Source of the DNA: Dendrocalamus latiflorus | Lineage: Eukaryota; Streptophyta; Magnoliopsida; Poales; Poaceae | Assembly: GCA_017311315.1 (NCBI GenBank) | Contig: CM029609.1 | Span: forward strand, 36,764,744-36,828,743 | Direction of reading: 5' to 3' | Length of the DNA: 64,000 bases | Shown: piece after piece, positions 33,201-45,162 of the stretch | Layout of the letters: each line of letters begins with the position of its first letter | Position numbering within the stretch: position 1 is the first letter of the stretch | Program-made: the position numbers and the translations under genes | The notes under the pieces: generated by a model | Seen by the model: only the letters and a program-made list of their open reading frames with translations | Told to the model about the DNA's origin: nothing | The model's database searches: none

Positions 33201-33366
33201 TTAAGGTGAAACAACCAGTATTTTTTTTTTGTTAAAAGGACTCGTAGCTTTTAAGCCCTTGGATCCTTCGTCTACTGGATCTCATCACTCCCTCGTCTTC
33301 CTTATAATACTCCACTTCCATCTCCTATCCCATCCATAAAAAAAACACTTAAGTGCGATCTATGGC

Positions 33367-35061
33367 CATTACTACAGAAAACCGTATTACAGACGGTTCA
33401 GAAACATCATCACAGACGGTTTTCTGAACCGTCTGAATTTATGGGTAAGTGATAATCGAAGGTTATCACAGACGGTTTTCGAACCGTCTGTGGTGTAAAT
33501 ATCACAGACGGTTTTTAGTGAAAAATCGTCTGTGATATATCAATATCACAGACGGTTTTTTACTAAAAACCGTTTGTGATAGGTGATAATCATAGACGGT
33601 TTTTAACTAAAAATCATCTGTGATTATCACTTATCACATGATATTGATATATCACAGACAGTTTTTACTTACAAACCGTCTGTGCTATTTTCTTCTACCC
33701 CTAAATCTATTTCTGTTTATTGGCTAGCCTCAGAAAATGCTAACCATGCCCTCTGAAACAAGCAGATCAACATGTACATGTATACATCCAATTCACATCT
33801 CAAATCATTTCACAAACATAAAACATCCATTTTCGCAAATCAATTAATTGAAATGAAAACAAGCAAATATAGTATGAAAAACAATACACATTTTATTTTT
33901 ATTAAGATTAGAGCCTACCATTACAATATCCCAAAACAACAAACAGATTGTCCATATCTAGCTAACACAACAAGAACAGAGAAAAGCAAAGATCCTCTAT
34001 GCCTAGACCTTCTCGCCCCTAATGCAGCGCACGAGCTGGATGTCTTTGAAGCCCACCATCGTCGGCGTTGATTGAGCGCTGCCTTGTGCATCGTCTGCTT
34101 CATGGGGCTATTATGGTATGGGTCAAGGAGGAGGAGAACAGAAAGGAGGCTGGGTTCTGGTCATTATTTATAGGGGAGGGAGTGTGAAATTTTTTGGCGC
34201 GGGGACGGAGAGGCGGAGCTACGATCCGTGGGGTGAGGATTGGTGGATTTCTATTGGCTAGGATTGGGTTGAGGAGGATCAACGGGCCCAGCGATCAGAT
34301 TATCACAGACGGTTGGTAGCTAGAACCATCTATGATGAATGAATATCACAGACGGTTCTATATGCCAACCGTCTGTGAATTAGGGTACAAAATTTTATAT
34401 ACCGATGCAATATAAACAACTAGTCTGAAAAGATAAAATAGCAAAGTTTTATATGACTTATATATACTCATTTGAAAGGTTTCGATGAGATCTACAACTT
34501 TTCAGTTGAAGCAAAATCCAAATTCCGAAAGGAAGACCAAGAAAAAGGGCAAAAACAGAAACCAAAAACTTGCGACGCGGGTTTAGGTCCAAAGATGGCC
34601 AATTTTCGGGGTCTTGGAGGGCGACTGGTGTAAGCTAGTCGTTTTTTTTATCGGGCTCATCGTTAGCTTTTCAACGAGTACAAGAACATCGAAAACGGAT
34701 ACCGTATGCAAAAGTTATGCCCGTTTTACTGAAGGTATCTCAAAACTGAATCCTACTCGGACTCAGGCGGGAAATTATAAAATTTGGAGGATTGCAAGGC
34801 GGGAAACATATCACAGACGGTTTTTAATACGAACCGTCTGTGACAACTTCATTATCACAGACGGTTTTAAATAAAAACCGTCTGTGATATTTCAGTATCA
34901 CAGACGGTTCATCGGTAAGAACCGTCTGTGATACTCGTTTTCTCCGACGCTATCAACACAGACGGTGTCCAAATTAAAACCGCTATGTTAGTGTCGGTCA
35001 CAGACAGTTTTGTCAAACCGTCTGTAATTTGGCGTCTAGTATTAGGTTTTCTGTAGTAGTG
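33367..35061. mobile_element. Non-autonomous CACTA transposon
   Basis: Ends are CATTACTACAGAAAACC on the left and the complement of CACTACTACAGAAAACC on the right, with GGC duplicated at 33364-33366 and 35062-35064. Subterminal arrays of TCACAGACGGTT in both orientations occupy 33390-33690 and 34300-35040. The middle holds no transposase. It lies in intron 2 of the GDSL pseudogene. Confidence 0.93.
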
Positions 35062-35111
35062 GGCAGACCGCTAAGTAATTACACAATACAAGTCCATCCG
35101 CCATGTGCGTG

Positions 35112-35255
35112 CGATTAAATAAATTCTGAATTGAATTTAGAAACCTAAAATTTCACTGTTAAAAAATAAGAACTAATGTTTCCAAATAACGCTTCGTTAG
35201 CAAACATGATATGAACTAGAAATAAAAATTTCAAAAATTGTTAACACTGCATAAC
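35112..35255. repeat. Dispersed repeat copy 2
   Basis: Partner of the repeat at 33035-33160, in the same orientation. Confidence 0.65.
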
Positions 35256-35544
35256 AGATATGTGAAGTATGAAATTTGTTTAAAGCTTGTAATGTTGTGT
35301 GTTAATGACGTATACATATGTCATGTTACTCGATGCATACATATCAAATATTTTGTATCTATATAATCCTAAAAATAATACTCCCTTTAATTGTTGATTA
35401 ATGTAAGGCATATAATTTTCTACGCTTTGTATATAAATGTAGGGCTTGCATGCATATAACTTTAACGAGGTCCTTCCCATTTTATTAGGCTCCTATTTAT
35501 TTCCTTCTCTCATGTGTATTTATTCGTTACCACTAGCACAAAGT

Positions 35545-35547
<3 letters not shown>

Positions 35548-35578
<31 letters not shown>
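35548..35578. repeat. (CT)n microsatellite
   Basis: About 15 uninterrupted CT units within GDSL pseudogene intron 2. Confidence 0.95.
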
Positions 35579-35582
<4 letters not shown>

Positions 35583-36164
35583 GTTCCCCTCATAGCTTTC
35601 TCAGTTTTGCCATCTTCTTAGTCTTTGTGTAAAGTCCAAATACACGTCATATACTAATCAACAGATTGACTACTGCTAAATGTAATTTTCCTTACGACTA
35701 GAAATAGTAGAGGATCCCCACAAACGCAATCCGTCAAGGATAATATTCATGACGGTGTTAATTCATCATGGAAATGGCCGAATGGAACTAACAGTTATGT
35801 CTATCCTTGACTCTGACCGTAAAGAATAAACGTCAGGGATTATTTTCCTAACGATTAATCCTAAAGCATTGGAGAAAATCACAATCGCCTAATGGGTAAC
35901 CGTCAAACTGTGGCTTTTCCCGACGGTTGCTGGCCTTTGGGTGCGCTGGGTTTCTCGTAATGAGATGTACAATACCGTTTGTGCCTCTTGACAAGTGTCA
36001 ATTATTTGATGCCGTGAAAGCTTTCCAATTAATGTTACGGTTCAGTTTGCATGCATGCATTGGCTTACAGGAATGTCCCAAATCCCAGCGTCTGCCGAAG
36101 CATAGTTGACTCCAGTGAAACCGGCCTCCATTTTTATCGGACTGAGAGCAACTCCATCCCATTA

Positions 36165-36359
36165 GGCCAGTCTCAGTGGAGATTTCATATCCCAGTTTCC
36201 AACACACATATATTTTGGAAACAGTGCAGAAGAGTTTCATCCCCATGAAACTCTCTCTACTCCCATGAAACTTTTATCATCTCTCTCTTCATCAATACAG
36301 TGCCATGTCAGCGTATTTAATGCCCATGAAACTCCATGAAACCCCCACTGAGACTGGCC
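36165..36359. mobile_element. Nested MITE with TTA duplication
   Basis: Ends are GGCCAGTCTCAGTGG and the complement of GGCCAGTCTCAGTGG. TTA flanks it at 36162-36164 and 36360-36362. The ends match perfectly over at least 15 bases, so it inserted recently into the end of the PIF element. Confidence 0.88.
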
Positions 36360-37197
36360 TTAGTCATTTCCCCCTCTCTATTTCCTAGGATAAAGAGGCT
36401 AGCTATTATTTGCAGCTCTCTATTTGAGTTAGCATTCCAATGGCCTAGCTATTCTCCCTCTTTAAATTGTTTAAACATCTGGGTAGTCTGCACTATAAAC
36501 AGGGAACCAGAGAAATGTGCCCAAACTAGAAACAAAACAGAGCACGCCCAGAAAGATCAAAACCAAGCATGCACTGTAGATCGTACGGCAAGGTAAAGAA
36601 ATGTGGACAGATTCAGAAAACTGAATTCTCAAAATTGTATTACGGAAATGTCTCAATACAAGATGCTGAATACCTTCAGAATACTTCAGGGACTACTACC
36701 ACATTCAGTATGAATTTTGTATTTACAAGATACAGATTTGCAAACCTGTAGCCAGTTCATATTCAAACTTTTGTATAAGTTGACCTGCCTATGACAAGAT
36801 ATCCTACCTACCCAATGCTAATGCAATCAAAGATCAATGTTCCAGAACAAAATAATTAAAAATACATCATGAGCTACCACCAATAAAATTTTCAACTTTC
36901 CAAGTATAGAAACAGACAATCACTCCTGCTCCTAAAACAATTTTGCTAAATCCAATCATAGAAAATCAACCAGGCATGCTAGGATGGCGCATCAAAACCA
37001 AACCAACACGCCATTTCATACTATGCCTACATCTAAGCATAATACACTTCCCTTCAGTTTGTGGCAACATTTGTGAAAAGATTAACAGCACAAAGAGGCA
37101 AGAAAGCTTAGAAAAGACAGATGCGTCCTCCAATAGCAAACTAACATAACACATTTAGACCTTCCCCAACAGGAGATTATCGCCCAAAATTGTACAA

Positions 37198-38284
37198 CTA
37201 GCTTGCTGCAGTATCGCCAAACCGACGAGTAAATATTTCATCCTTTAACCTCTTGTAAAACTGCTGCTGATCTGGACTCATTATACTAATATCAATGTTT
37301 ATTATTCTTTCGTCTTCAATCCTTTGCTTCATCTCCACGTCCTTCCGCTGCAGTTCGAGCCTTTCGCGTTCAAGCTGTAGCCTCTCGTCATTGCGCTCCT
37401 TCTTCCTCAACTCCCTCAAATCTTCTGTCTCCTTCTTTTTGATCCAGAAATCGCTCATCACCTCCTTCAAGTGGTTCTCTCCATCACCATAAGATCTTTT
37501 CCCTCGACGTTGTCGCTCCTTCTCTTGCTTCTTACTGGGAGGCCTTGTCATTGCTTCATTAGGTGCCTGTTCATTGCTTCCAGGACTACAGTTCAAGGGA
37601 CTAGCACCACTTGGTGCCTGTTCTCTTGTTGTTTCATTCTGGGACTTGTCTGTCCTCTGAATCCACTTCTGCTCATGACATAGTTTCTTCCAGCAATGGT
37701 CCATCACGAAAGATTGCTTCTTTGGGTGACCGTTCTTGTATAGTGCCTTTGCATGATCTATCTGAAAATATCAACCAACATAAAGTATTATTGGAGAACC
37801 AGAAAGCAACCAAATTGATGGGAGGACAAAACAATACCTTATCTTGCTCCGTTAATCCACTTTGCTTCCTGCGCACTACCTGAGCATAAACCTCACAGAA
37901 ACGGCTAACATTCGCATTGATAATTGACCAGCGGTTCATAAGAGATGTCTCTGAACGATCCGATTCAAAATCCTTGTGCTCATGGAAGGCAGCATGCATT
38001 CTCTGCCAATACCTTGACATCGATTGGTTATTGCTTTCAATCGGATCAAGACCCACATTTAGCCATGCACTGATCAGCTTCTCATCTTCCTCGGCAGTAA
38101 AATTCTTAGTCCTCTTCTTGCTGCTTTTGGTATGTTGAGAATATTCATCATTGCCTCTGGTAGGCTGAGAACCTTGTGCAACTGCACAAGTTTGTTCCTC
38201 AGGGGGGCATATAAATGGATCACCCCAAATTTCTTCGCTGCCATCAAGATTATCTGCCCTCAGGATGTGCATATAACCTTCCAT
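37198..38284 (-). CDS. PIF/Harbinger ORF1 (Myb/SANT-like) protein
   Basis: Two exons, 38284-37838 and 37761-37198, join in phase 0 to give 336 aa. The first exon has a SANT/Myb-like segment, TKNFTAEEDEKLISAWLNVG, with MSRYWQRMHAAFHEHKDF and RSETSLMNRWSIINANVSRF. The second has a linker and then a charged coiled coil (RKKERNDERLQLERERLELQ). These are the features of PIF/Pong ORF1 proteins (annotated in plants as NAM-associated or glutathione S-transferase T3-like), which assist the DDE transposase in excision and nuclear import. There is no frameshift, so it could supply ORF1 in trans. A 5' UTR intron probably ends just before the ATG (GATTACAG). The transposase ORF is absent from the element. 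Confidence 0.85.
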
Positions 38285-39419
38285 GGCAAAAACCTGTAAT
38301 CAATCAAACATTGTAGCTGTTAAAATGTATGAACAAACTTGACAGTTTATTCGCTGCCATCAAGATTATCTGCCCTCAGGATGTTTGTTTTATGTTGCAG
38401 CAGGTAGGGTGCTGCACTGATGTCTCTTCCAGGTATTGGCCATATCATCTCTGAATGGCTATCTTGTCATATTTCAAGTTAAGTTACTTCCTTGCAGACG
38501 TTTCAACTATTCAATTTTACACTGAATACCTTTTTGTGAATACAGAACAAAGCATTTATATGCCTGTGGAGGCAATCGGTTTCTGGTAAATATGAACAGA
38601 CGGTTTTTTTGGATGGACATCATAATTGGAGCAAGCATGGTTTAAGTAGTAGAGAATTCTACTAGATCATATTCATCAACATAATTACGCAAATGGTAAT
38701 GCCACTGCCACCTCAAATTCATGCGCATGGCTTGTAGTAAATGGACGAATTCAGGATGTCAACTCTGTGTGCACCTCTTTCCGTAAGATTTACAAAACAG
38801 TAGTCACTACTACTTTCCAAAGAGGACTGCCTACTTTTCTGAGGCAGATTAGATTTGCAAACAGCAGTAGACTGTCAAATTCAAGCGGTGCAAAAATCTG
38901 TACTACCTCCACCTGGAAACAAAGCTTTAGCAAACTATGCTTATTGTCTTTCAAAACCTGTACATACTTGATTTTGGCAAATTACTTACACCATACTCCT
39001 ATAATTTTGTGTCTTCTCCCCCTCGAAAGTTATCCAAACTATCTTCTTAATGCAATGATACACAGTTATCCAGTTTGTTTGAGATAAATTTATATTATAT
39101 ACAGTAAATGGCTTAAGAAAACCAATCAAAGTAAAGATCGATGTCCTTACCAGTGGGGAGAGGTGGGAAGAGGCTGGCATATTTTTACAAGACGAAGCCT
39201 AACTTAGTCAGAATGAAATACATGCTCTCAGGCCAGATAAATGATATAGGTATCCTACGCAAATTTGGAGATCTACAAATCATCTAATCTCTTGTAAATA
39301 CAAATGCTGCATAAACATGTCATATATAGTAGCAGCTTCAGATATAATCAGTAAGCGCAGCTTTGATGTTCCGTTCAAGTAATAACTAATCAAAGTAAAG
39401 ATCGATGTCCTTACCAGTG

Positions 39420-39830
39420 GGGAGAGGTGGGAAGAGGCTGGGGAGGCCGGCGGGGGAGGGGCGGCGCGGCGGACTAGTGGGAGGGGGCGGCGGGGGAGGG
39501 CCGGCGAGGGGCGGTGGTGGCGCGTCGAACCAGTGGGAGGGCCGGCGAGGGGCGGTGGTGGCGCGGCGGACCAGTGGGAGGGGGCGGCGGGGGAGGGGCG
39601 GCGCTCGCCGGCGAGGGGCGGTGGCGGCGCGGTGGACCAGTGGGAGGGGCGGTGCGGCGCGGCGTACGCGTCGCGGGAGGGGGAGGGAAGTCGCGGGAGG
39701 TAGGAGGACGCCGCGCGCGAGGCGAAGGGAAGGCGCGGGAGGGGATGAGAGCGCCGCGCGGGAAGGAGATTCGATGGCGCGGGAGGGGGAGGGAAGCCGC
39801 GCGGGAAGGAGATTCGCCCGCGAAATCGCG
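39420..39830. repeat. GC-rich minisatellite in PIF 5' region
   Basis: Variant copies of GGCGAGGGGCGGTGGTGGCG and CGGACCAGTGGGAGGGGGCG, then GGGAGGGGGAGGGAAG-type units. It lies upstream of ORF1, in the position of its promoter. The long open frames on both strands are compositional. Confidence 0.75.
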
Positions 39831-40838
39831 ATGGCGAGCGAGCGCCCGCTCGCCTTCGATAGCCAGCCTCCGGAAGGAAAAAGCCAGCGGGTAAATTTGA
39901 AGAGGGGGATAAAAGACGGGCTAGAGTCTATTTTTTGGGTCATACTAGCTAAATATACAATGAAGAGCAGGATAAAGAATCGGATGGAGATGCTCTGATA
40001 AGCGACAGATAAGCCGGAGGGCTCATCTCGAATCCCATGGCCTTTGTTGCATGCATGCAAGCACTCATCAATCACAGTTGTAAATAATAATTACAGACCA
40101 ACAAGTAACTTGATTAATATTCCTTGAAAAATAATAAATTGACCAACATTATACTCCATCCGGCCTCAGATAGATTTTTTTTTGCTGAGCTCAAATAGAT
40201 GTTATTTTAGAATATGTCAAATGGAAACGACATTAAAAGCTTTATCATCAAAAATATTTCCATACAATTAATTTTTTACAATTAATTTTTTATGAACTAC
40301 AGATATTAGAAATTTAGAACAAGTAATTTATGATCCATGTGTGTATAAAAGATTGTATCGATGTCTAAAATAATAAGTTAAGTTGGTACGATCGTTCAGG
40401 TCCCTTACCGATGAAGTCGGCCATGTTGTATCCGTTACTGAACCTTCCGGTGGGCTTGGCATTGGGGAAGTCGATGCCGTAGTAAGGGTGGTCAGCCCGG
40501 TCAGAGTCCCCGAGTGGCAAGTAGTTGTTGTTGCCGACGTCCAGCACCCCGTCCCCGAACACGAAGATCGCCGGCACGGCCTGCTTCTGTATCTTACGGC
40601 CGGCAACTGTACCAGGCACTTGAAATGATATCATTATCACAAGGCTAAGAACAGTGGCACATTCAATGAAGTGCCCCATCATCGACTGACCCAATTAATC
40701 CCTTTTTCTGCGAGGAGACCCAAATCCTTATACTACGGTACGTAGCTTGTATACAGTTAGTACTATAGTATCATACTATCATGCATGTAATACTACTGAA
40801 TGTATATGCTTGTGAGTTGATGGATAGGGCTGGGCAGC

Positions 40839-41345
40839 TAGGGGTGGAAAACGGTAACGGATAATTCGTTTTATCCGATATTCGTATCCGAGAGAAATCC
40901 GAATATGGTAAGCAAAATCCGTATTCGAAAATATCCGTATTCGTATTCGAGAATATTCGTATCCGTATTTGAGAGTATTCGTATTCGCATTCGTATTCGA
41001 GAATATTCGTATCTGTATCCGTATTCGAGACTATTCGATTCGTATTCGATCCGTTTCTAGAACCCATGAAAAATCCGTACAAATTTTGTGATTCAAAACT
41101 TGAATTTAGGCAGTTTAAAACTGGTAACCGGTCAAAAACCGATGAAAAATCGGCAAAACCGTTAGGAATCCGTTTTTATCCGATATTCGTATCCCAGAAA
41201 ATCCGTATTCGAAAATATCCGTATTCGTATTCGAGAATATTCGTATCCGTATTTGAAAATATTCGAATTCGTATTCGTTTTAAAAATATGAATTCGTATT
41301 CGTATTTGAGACTATTCGACCGTATCCGATCCGTTTCCACCCCTA
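40839..41345. mobile_element. hAT-like element with ATTCGTATTCG repeats
   Basis: TGGGCAGC is duplicated at 40831-40838 and 41346-41353. The ends are TAGGGGTGGAAAACGG and the complement of TAGGGGTGGAAACGG. The interior is mostly variants of CGTATTCGAGAATATTCGTA. It has no transposase and lies just upstream of GDSL pseudogene exon 1. Confidence 0.88.
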
Positions 41346-41353
41346 TGGGCAGC

Positions 41354-42158
41354 TAGCTACTTATAAGCACAAAGTTTCAACGGTATGATATCCCAAGTCC
41401 CTGGTCTTATATATTATATCCTAGTGTAACCTTGGAAGTCAAATCTTAAAAATACTGCTCCTTCTTCCATCTTAATGACGTAAGCCTTTAGCGTGTTCTC
41501 GAAAAAGATGCCACTTGCTCGTCACATGGCTCATGCTTGAAAGTTTACAGTCGGCAACAACCTCAAATCTTAAAAGCTAAGTTGGTCAGCTCAAACCTCA
41601 GTCTCTGTACGTAGTATCTAGCGAGCAGATTAATAGAATAGTCAATCAGTTGTTTGTTCATGGTAAGCGCATAGGGAAATTCAAAGCCGATCGATACAAT
41701 ATCCACCACGAGCTGAGTTCCACCTGAAAGAAGCAATCCATATAAAGCTCATGCAGCTGAATATCGTATGCTCCCTGCCGTCCGATCTAACATCTAATGG
41801 TCCAGATCTCCTACCACCGTATACAGCAGTAAGCATGCAATATGCAAGACGCACATCAAGCATAGGCAAGTGGCCCGCCTCACCTCTGCCCCGTCCGGGC
41901 CGCAAGCCCCACACCAAAAGAACACCATGTTGTTGGTCGTAGCTGTATTAATGTTTCATCAACATTCCACCTAGGACCACCAAGATAACACTAACGTGTA
42001 TGTATATATGAATAACAAAAATATGTTTATATCCAGCGTCGTCTGATCTACCAAATTAAACAAGCTTGCTAAATGTAAATCAGTACGACTCAAGCGCTAT
42101 ACATATTCATGAAAGACGTAGGATAACATTCCCCGAAAAACACATTGTACGTATGTAA
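41354..42158. other. Unassigned intergenic sequence
   Basis: No gene, repeat array or element end recognised. Confidence 0.35.
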
Positions 42159-42994
42159 TGTTAGTGACATGCCCTAAAAGTAATCATGGAGATGATTGTA
42201 CCACTTCTATATTTATAATCTTTTAAATAATATGTTATTTTGTCTTTTAAATAAATGCCTTTTATATTGATCAACAAGTATGTGACTTGTTCATGGAACT
42301 CTTTATTCATGTTTTGATGTTATTCTAAATTATCTCAGACCTTATATTATTATGTGGGATAATTATGATTTACAGATCAGCATATGTATTGCTTGATAAT
42401 CATATTTCACGGATCATGGATATGAGATATCAAATCAATAATGTGGACACATGTTAGAGAACATGATGTTGGATTGACCTACCATGATATACTGCGGGAA
42501 TTGTTATATTCTTAAGTGTCATCAGTTAGTCTCATACATAGTGCATGTAGGATCCTTAGACCTGAAATCATCATTATTTTCTACATGTGTGATAGTTTAC
42601 TTAGCAGTTGCCAAACACTACTCCATGACTGGGTGGTCATAAAGGTAGCTTTCAAGTTTACTGTGAAACATAAGAGGATTATGAGCGATTAAGATGGAAT
42701 TTACCCCTCCTATTTATATAGGAGAGATATCTCTAGGCCCCTCGATGTGGTTGGATTAAGGAAGTGCATGGCCATGCCGAATATGGTTGAGGAGTCAATC
42801 ACAACTAAGTAATCCACTACAGGTTCGAGTGAAGAATTGAACTATTATAGGATGGCACGCTTCTTGCCTTGAGTTTGATCTAGTATCATGAAGTAAAGGA
42901 ATCGATACATAAGCACTGTATAGGTTCGTCTGATATGATCTTTATGTATGTTTAGGAATCGTTATGTTCTGCTAGGGACCACTACCGATTTATA
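42159..42994 (+). mobile_element. Truncated LTR, copy 1 of the TGTTAGTGAYATGCC family
   Basis: It starts TGTTAGTGACATGCC and follows the solo LTR at 46350-47721 (opposite strand) and the LTR at 51538 (same strand) up to CCGATTTAT, where similarity stops. The remaining ~500 bp of the LTR are lost. Confidence 0.8.
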
Positions 42995-43957
42995 TGCTGA
43001 CAATAGAGGTGATGCAGCTTCTAAGTTTTATTTCTGATGCATAATTTTTTTGCTGATCCTGTTCAAAGAATTGAGGCTAAAAAGGATTTCCTACCAGAGA
43101 GAAGGATTTTGCTTCTTGCAACATTATTTTTGTATTTAATTGATGTACTTAGCCAAGATGTACACTGTCCATTTGCCATTGAACGACTAGTCTTTTCTTA
43201 GGGTAGAAAGATGGTTTATCCTTGTCTAGTTTGTCATAATCCTTTACCTTGTTTGCAACCAGTGTAACTATTCAAATTGTATGGAAGCAAGTTGTAATCT
43301 CTATGCCCCCTGACCCTGATGTATGGATGCTTAAGTAAATAATATGAATTATCACTCAAAGCACTTCTGTTTTTCTATAAGTTCAACCTACTCTTATAAA
43401 TGTAAGTCTAGTGCTCATGGGATTCACCAATGCAAATACACTGCATAATACCTCAAGTTCAGCTACTCATATAATACAGATGAAGCTTTTGGAATCGAAC
43501 CAATTGCTAGCCAAGTAAGTTGCCAAAAATTTGGTAGGTCAATTGGCTTCAAACCAAATGAGGGCTTAATGATCTTACCAAAATTTTAGCAACTAAGTAT
43601 GGCACAATTCAAATGGTTTTGAAATACCAAGTTTTTGGTCATGCCCAAGCTTATATCATACCTACATTTTGGTAGGGCTACTTGGGGCTTAAACCAAACA
43701 CACCCTGAGTGACTCACTAATCAACTGAGGTGAGGGGTTATTTATCATGAATTCGTGATTGTATTTGTGTATTTGCAATGACAATTAGAGTATTAGACAA
43801 TAAATTCTAGACTATCCAGTTGTATTTTGTAAATTGTGCAGTGATGTAATTATGGTATTTTATAATTTATTTGTAGATTTACAATAATGGATAAACGAAT
43901 TTTGCGTAATTATGAATGAGATGAATTATCACTTCAATAAAAGTTTTCTCGGAGTTA
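42995..43957. other. Unassigned, possible MITE remnant
   Basis: No gene. Around 43500-43700 there are inverted relatives of TTGGTAGG and CTTCAAACCAAATG / GCTTAAACCAAACAC, typical of a degraded MITE, without definable ends. Confidence 0.3.
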
Positions 43958-44302
43958 TTGGTATACATGTCTTGTCTTAATCCAAGTGACTCCTTTTCTA
44001 AGTTTGATGTTGATAAACTTGTTCGACTCGCTGAGATTTATGTTGATGATTTCATAGTAGCTAATTGGTTCTTGTTAAGAAGTCAACTTCAAAAATTCAT
44101 TCTTAATATTAGGAGAAGTGAGGAATTTGATGGATATCATGAAATTACAAAACGTGCTCAAATGATAGTCAAAACTAAAGCAGATAAAACTTTCCCATTA
44201 GTATATCACCTCATCGAGTTGACATTGATCATTCCAATAGCAACATCATTTGTTGAGATAATATTTTTGGCAATGAATATTATCAAAAATAGATTTACGT
44301 AA
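43958..44302 (+). pseudogene. hAT transposase C-terminal (dimerisation) fragment
   Basis: The open frame ends KTFPLVYHLIELTLIIPIAT, SFVEIIFLAMNIIKNRF, which is the hAT C-terminal dimerisation motif of the plant zinc-finger MYM-type (TTF) group. The expected SVER..S is SFVEIIF here. Upstream catalytic parts are missing, so it is a relic. Confidence 0.75.
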
Positions 44303-45162
44303 CAAAGTAGCCAATGAATAGCACAATAACTTGATGATATATTATACCTAGTAAAAGATATTTAAAAGCATTGATGATGGTAGAATCATAAGACGCTTCA
44401 AGGCATGAAATCTCGTAGAATGAATTTGCTTTGTGATTTAAACTAGTGTCTTAGTTGTATGCTTCATTTATTTTGAATATTCATGACCATTTATTTTGAA
44501 GTATAAGGCTGTTGTAAGCAGTTGGTCAATTGAGAGGATGATTGCAAGGGGCACAATGATGGGAGTGCCAGGTCTTCCTCTATTTGTTTTTTCATTTCTC
44601 CTCTTGAAGCTGTATACTGGTAATGTAAAGTGAGTGACTGCTCTATTAATTAATGCAGTAGGATATGATTAAAGCAATGTCTGCAGCTACAAGGATGATC
44701 AGTACTATCAGCCTATAAAACAACCTGTGACCACTGGAGTCTCATGGTCAAACTTGCATTGACTGTACAAAATTGTAGATTTTGCAAACACGGTTTTGTC
44801 AGGATAGCAGAAACTACAATAGGCAACGGTTTTGTCAGAATCTACTCAGAAATGAAACATATCAGGTACACAACTCAACAATCTTTCTTTGTCACCCAAC
44901 ATGCCCATCAGTCCTCATTCTCATCAGTACCTATGCATATGTTCCAGTTTGGCCATATAGATCATTCACAGTGCATTTCCACACGAACAAACATGATAAC
45001 GTCGTACTTGCAGTTAACCTGAGCTATCTAAATCCCACAATTCAGTCTGTATAGAACTTTGTAATTCTCAAGATATACATTTTGCTGTGCCGACTCGTAA
45101 AAGCTCTTTGTCCAAAAACACAGAAGTTGAGCAAGTAACTGCAATGGAGATTCAGGTTGGTT
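44303..45162. other. Unassigned; 3' flank of the intact GDSL gene
   Basis: No gene recognised. The last ~100-200 bp probably hold the 3' UTR of the minus-strand GDSL gene. Confidence 0.35.

Larger units (their letters stand above)
36146..39995 (-). mobile_element. PIF/Harbinger element carrying only ORF1
   Basis: Ends are GAGAGCAACTCCATCC at 36146 and the complement of GAGCATCTCCATCC at 39995, with TGA at 36143-36145 and 39996-39998. It interrupts exon 2 of the GDSL gene, and removing it with one TGA restores the frame. It encodes an intact PIF ORF1 but no DDE transposase, so it is non-autonomous. A younger MITE is nested at 36165-36359. Confidence 0.85.
24397..40694 (-). pseudogene. GDSL esterase/lipase gene broken by transposons
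   Basis: Exon 1 is 40694-40409, with a signal-peptide-like start and FVFGDGVLDVGNNN. Exon 2 is 40046-39996 plus 36142-36069, split by a PIF element, and reads AMGFEMSPPAYLSL then GFTGVNYASADAG. Exon 3 is 31178-31025 plus 25281-24946, split by Helitron B, and includes FLISAGTMDLF and MGARKFGIINIPPFGCAPY. Exon 4 is 24623-24397, ending PINFKQLIQRK. Removing each insertion with one duplication restores the frame, so both insertions came late. The acceptor of exon 2 reads AA where AG is expected. The nucleophile Ser of GDS is Gly, the block III Asn (GxND) is Met, and the block V His is Tyr. It was therefore probably catalytically dead or divergent before the insertions. A paralogue lies at 45163-49836. 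Confidence 0.88.

Noticed and set aside
33390..35040. Regular short repeats that could suggest a CRISPR array
   Set aside because: The 12-bp TCACAGACGGTT motif occurs in both orientations with irregular spacing, and the block has CACTA ends with a GGC duplication in a plant genome.
39386..40075. 229-codon minus-strand frame and 197-codon plus-strand frame
   Set aside because: Both span a GC-rich minisatellite and cross the PIF element end into GDSL sequence.
41681..41942. Two opposite short open frames
   Set aside because: No domain, no splice context and no similarity that I recognise.
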